From Oscillospiraceae bacterium (lineage in GTDB: Bacteria; Bacillota; Clostridia; Oscillospirales; Ruminococcaceae), in contig CAAGDZ010000191.1 in NCBI GenBank assembly GCA_900768735.1, positions 1-8,267 on the forward strand: 8,267 nt of DNA. Direction: 5' to 3'. A model generated the notes under the pieces. It searched no databases. It saw only the letters and a list, made by a program, of their open reading frames with translations, and had not been told where the DNA came from. Numbering within the stretch: position 1 is the stretch's first letter; each line of letters starts with the position of its first letter. Of this stretch, positions 6,107-8,267 are shown piece by piece. Made by a program: the position numbers and the translations under genes.

Positions 6107-6727
6107 TTATTTGCCTGATACGTTATCCTGCGTTTTCTTAATGATAATGTCGCATAACTCATCGGAAGAAGCTACTGCAATAGCTATTCTGCAATCTGCT
6201 AAACCGTCAGCGGTTGATACAGACCGACCATTAAACACACAGTCGTTACGACATTTATCGTTTATGAAAGGGCAAAAATTGATTCCTTCGTTTATACCTC
6301 TGCCGTTATATATGGTCGGTATAAATCTGTCGGCAATTATGTAATCAATTTTCGGATTGCCGTTTTCAAGATAACATTTAAGTACGCACCCGCCCATTGC
6401 GTAAGCATGGCACAAGAGCTCAGGCAGTTGCTTCCAGAAGCCGTTAGAGTTCAAAGCACTATCGACATATTTCTGATAATCTTCGTTATCAAGAACTATT
6501 TCGCACTGTTCCGAAAAGGTCAGCGCGGAAAGACTGTCACACAGCACCTTTGCCATATTTAACCGAAGCAACTCTCTGTCTCCGCGGCTGAACAGTCCGC
6601 CTTTTTTGGCAATTTTCCATTTTGGGTTACCCTCGTAAATGTTCCGCCACTCGGAAATACAGTCAGAATAATAGGCGCTCCCGTTTACGGAAACGCCGAA
6701 TTTGTGCGCTATTTCGTTAATGTCCAA
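6107..6727 (-). CDS. Phage portal protein N-terminal fragment fused to a cysteine-rich tail
   Basis: An open frame of 206 residues starts at TTG 6727, overlapping the terminase stop by 19 bp, with AAGGAG about 11 bases upstream. Residues 1-148 resemble the N-terminus of SPP1 gp6-like portal proteins (RELLRLNMAKVLCDSLSAL, then ALNSNGFWKQLPELLCHAYAMGG, IDYIIADRFIPTIYNGRGINEG). Portals form the ring through which DNA enters the capsid and are normally 430-500 residues. From about residue 151 the sequence is unlike a portal: FCPFINDKCRNDCVFNG, then ADCRIAIAVASSDELCDIIIKK. Cysteines C152, C159, C163 and C179 suggest a metal or Fe-S site. This second part looks like a separate small phage protein, joined in frame by deletion near 6280. 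As a portal it cannot be functional, since crown, stem and clip regions are absent. Whether the fusion is expressed is unknown. Confidence 0.75.
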   Translation of the reverse strand: MDINEIAHKFGVSVNGSAYYSDCISEWRNIYEGNPKWKIAKKGGLFSRGDRELLRLNMAKVLCDSLSALTFSEQCEIVLDNEDYQKYVDSALNSNGFWKQLPELLCHAYAMGGCVLKCYLENGNPKIDYIIADRFIPTIYNGRGINEGINFCPFINDKCRNDCVFNGRSVSTADGLADCRIAIAVASSDELCDIIIKKTQDNVSGK

Positions 6728-7743
6728 GTTTCTATCATCTCCTTCATGTACGGCTCTAGGGAATACTCCAGGGCGTCAAGACTGTCTATATTGGTCGTTC
6801 CGTCATCCAAGCGCACATCGTGTTCCTTATACCTACTGTCCCAGACGGCTTCGGAAAGTGCTTCAATGGTATGCTTGCACCTCCGCAGAATAAAGAACCG
6901 TCCCTGTGACATCATCTTGCTGAAAAATCGGATACGGTCAAGTACCTCGCCTTTTCGTGCGTTTCTGACCTCGACAGGGATTCTGTTCTGCGCTACCGCT
7001 GTTTTCAGACCTCTTATGAGCGTTGTTTCAGCGCTGTCGCAGAAAATATCGGCTGTATTGCATTCAGCTTTGCATCTCACGATAAACCCGCACACATCGT
7101 CTTCGAGCGTTGTCGGACTTATGACTTCCTTGCGATAATATTCATCCAGCACTATGATATTTCGGTAGCCTCGTGTGATTCCCGCAAGGCAGGCAGCGTG
7201 TGCAGAACCATTTCCGCCGAAGTCAAGACCCATCGTGCCGAAAACGATATCCGACGGCGGCTCATCAAGTATGAACCTTTCGGAATTGTCGGCAAAATTG
7301 CGGTAAATAACGCCTTCGGCTGCTTTCCATTCGCCGCGGATAAAGCGGTCATAGAATACGCCTGTGTATTCCTTCATAACATTTCTGATATAATCGGGGT
7401 CAAGCGTAGTGTTATCGGTTATGAGAAATTTTTCGTCCAGTAAATCAAGCTCATCAGCACGGTCAATATAATTTGCTTTCAGCCAGTGGTGAGGATTGTC
7501 GGGGTTAGTAGTCGCTATAAGCTTTGCGGCAGGTACTCGAAGTCTGGACAGCAGCATTACGAAGAAATCTTCCGGGAACTGAGTCAGCTCATCGCAATAT
7601 GCGCCCTGCAATGACAGACCGCGGATTTTACTTTCCGATCGTGCATCGTTTGCACCCTCAAGCAGTATGTGTCTTCCAAACAAATAGCCTTCTTTCGCCG
7701 GAACCGAGAAGGTGAAATTCTTTGAACCTACAAGTTCCTCAAG
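6709..7743 (-). pseudogene. terL: Terminase large subunit (PBSX family), N-terminus lost
   Basis: About 344 residues of a terminase large subunit remain; whole members have roughly 420-450. The frame stays open and homologous beyond the first possible start (TTG 7683): LLEELVGSKNFTFSVPAKEGYLFGRH continues the family pattern up to about 7743, where the homology ends abruptly. The Walker A loop is therefore absent. Numbered from TTG 7683, the Walker B-like AYCDE (28-32) and the coupling motif ATTNP (57-61) remain. The RNase H-like nuclease domain also remains, with D154 in GLDFG, D216 in FCDSAE and D303 in SLDALEY. Terminase cuts concatemeric phage DNA and pumps it through the portal; without Walker A it cannot drive packaging. 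The portal fragment follows with a 19-bp overlap, as in normal late operons. The neighbour at the broken end is a head gene on the other strand. Confidence 0.85.
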
Positions 7744-7758
7744 CAGCGTGAGCTTGAG
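7738..7758. repeat. Perfect 7-bp inverted repeat at the rearrangement junction
   Basis: CTCAAGC (7738-7744) and GCTTGAG (7752-7758) are inverted copies with a 7-base gap. Terminase coding identity on the minus strand ends here and head-protein identity on the plus strand starts here, so the repeat coincides with the breakpoint. Confidence 0.6.
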
Positions 7759-8267
7759 CGCCGCGTGCGCAGAAGCAAGACCGAGGCGGATATGCTTGAA
7801 GCCGCAGGTGATACCGAGGGTGCAAAGAAAGTCCGACGGAAAATGTCACAGCAGAATAAGGTGCTCAAGGATTACTGCGAGGATAACGGATTGAAGTATC
7901 GGACGGACAGGGTTAGGACGTATGGAAAAGCGAAGCAGGATAAAGACCGCATGAGCGCTATCAATAACAACTGGACGGGTGCAAATCCTACTATTCATAC
8001 TAAATCAGAGTTGGCTGAGCTAAACAAATATGCAACAGGCAAAGGCATAAAGCTATATAATAGAAAGCCATTTGATGGCGATAGTGAGCTTTTAAAAGCA
8101 CAGATAGATACGGTAGCTGAACTTCGTAAAGAATTTAGTATTACAGATCCGATTCAGATAGGTTGGAAGCGTATGAACTCGAACGATTTCGCGGAAACTT
8201 CTGCAAATCATCAACAGATATGGTTTAATGAAGTGGCATTACGGAATAGAACTGTAACGGAGAAAAA
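7741..8267 (+). pseudogene. Phage minor head protein, C-terminal fragment (5' end lost, 3' end outside window)
   Basis: The plus frame is open from 7726 (after TGA 7723-7725) to the window end. Recognisable sequence starts at KQRELERRVRRSK (7741 on), continues EADMLEAAGDTEGAKKVRRKMSQQNKVLKDYCEDNG and LKYRTDRVRTYGKAK. That stretch resembles the charged C-terminal segment of phage minor capsid proteins (SPP1 gp7 / Phage_min_cap2 type), which normally follow the portal gene. After about residue 68 of the fragment comes an extra region (NPTIHTKSELAELNKYATGK, FDGDSELLKAQIDTV, SANHQQIWFNEVALRN) that is not part of the head-assembly core and resembles accessory C-terminal domains appended to such proteins. 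No start codon with a ribosome binding site is present; ATG 7792 is in frame but lacks one. The fragment is probably untranslated unless the rearrangement is an assembly artefact. Confidence 0.65.

Larger units (their letters stand above)
3491..8267. mobile_element. Prophage remnant integrated at tRNA-Pro (left part; right end outside window)
   Basis: Everything right of the tRNA has phage identity: tyrosine integrase, LexA-type repressor, Cro-like regulator, terminase, portal and minor head protein. An integrase beside a tRNA 3' end is the classic layout of tRNA-targeted elements. The exact left boundary is uncertain; the attachment core probably lies in the 3' half of the tRNA, so 3491 is only a nominal edge. 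No second copy of the tRNA 3' sequence is seen within the window, so the right attachment site should lie beyond 8267. The control region is more AT-rich than the host genes at left. The late genes are truncated and rearranged, so the element is probably defective. Confidence 0.8.

Noticed and set aside
6704..7138. 144-codon plus-strand open frame
   Set aside because: It is antisense to the terminase nuclease domain and has serine-rich shadow composition.

Overview
The window looks like the chromosome of a gut-type clostridial Firmicute (Oscillospiraceae/Ruminococcus-like) carrying the left end of a damaged prophage. The basis is strong AGGAGG-type ribosome binding sites, consensus sigma-A promoters, a fused sugar nucleotidyltransferase/phosphomannomutase-like protein, a DUF3343 + class V aminotransferase pair, and clostridial phage genes. 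The host part is visibly GC-richer than the phage control region. The exact taxon cannot be read from this sequence.

Left, host genes (1-3490). A long minus-strand gene, cut by the window start, encodes a three-part sugar-1-phosphate nucleotidyltransferase: nucleotidyltransferase, left-handed beta-helix, then a PMM/PGM-like domain without the usual catalytic serine loop. Divergent from it is a two-gene operon with an ATGA overlap: a 72-aa DUF3343 (putative Se/S carrier) protein and a 378-aa cysteine desulfurase-family PLP enzyme. A consensus promoter then drives a complete tRNA-Pro(UGG) with encoded CCA and a strong intrinsic terminator.

Middle, prophage control region (about 3491-6074). A tyrosine integrase lies just downstream of the tRNA and reads toward it, as in elements that use a tRNA gene as attB. 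Upstream of int, in the same direction, is a LexA/CI-type repressor (XRE HTH + S24 autoprotease). Facing away is a short Cro-like HTH gene and a small unknown gene. The two regulators are separated by two divergent near-perfect promoters, each with a 17-bp spacer. Four copies of a CTACTTWAAGTAG-like palindrome sit on and around them, giving a nearly complete lysis/lysogeny switch.

Right, scrambled late genes (6107-8267). On the minus strand are the C-terminal three quarters of a PBSX-type terminase large subunit and the N-terminal about 150 residues of an SPP1 gp6-like portal protein, fused in frame to a cysteine-rich tail. Abutting the broken end of the terminase, on the opposite strand, is the C-terminal part of a phage minor head protein with an extra C-terminal domain; it runs off the window. 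The switch in strand and gene identity falls within about 20 bp at 7738-7758, on a perfect 7-bp inverted repeat. This argues for an inversion plus deletions, or an assembly chimera. The element therefore has an intact-looking integration and repression module but defective packaging genes.
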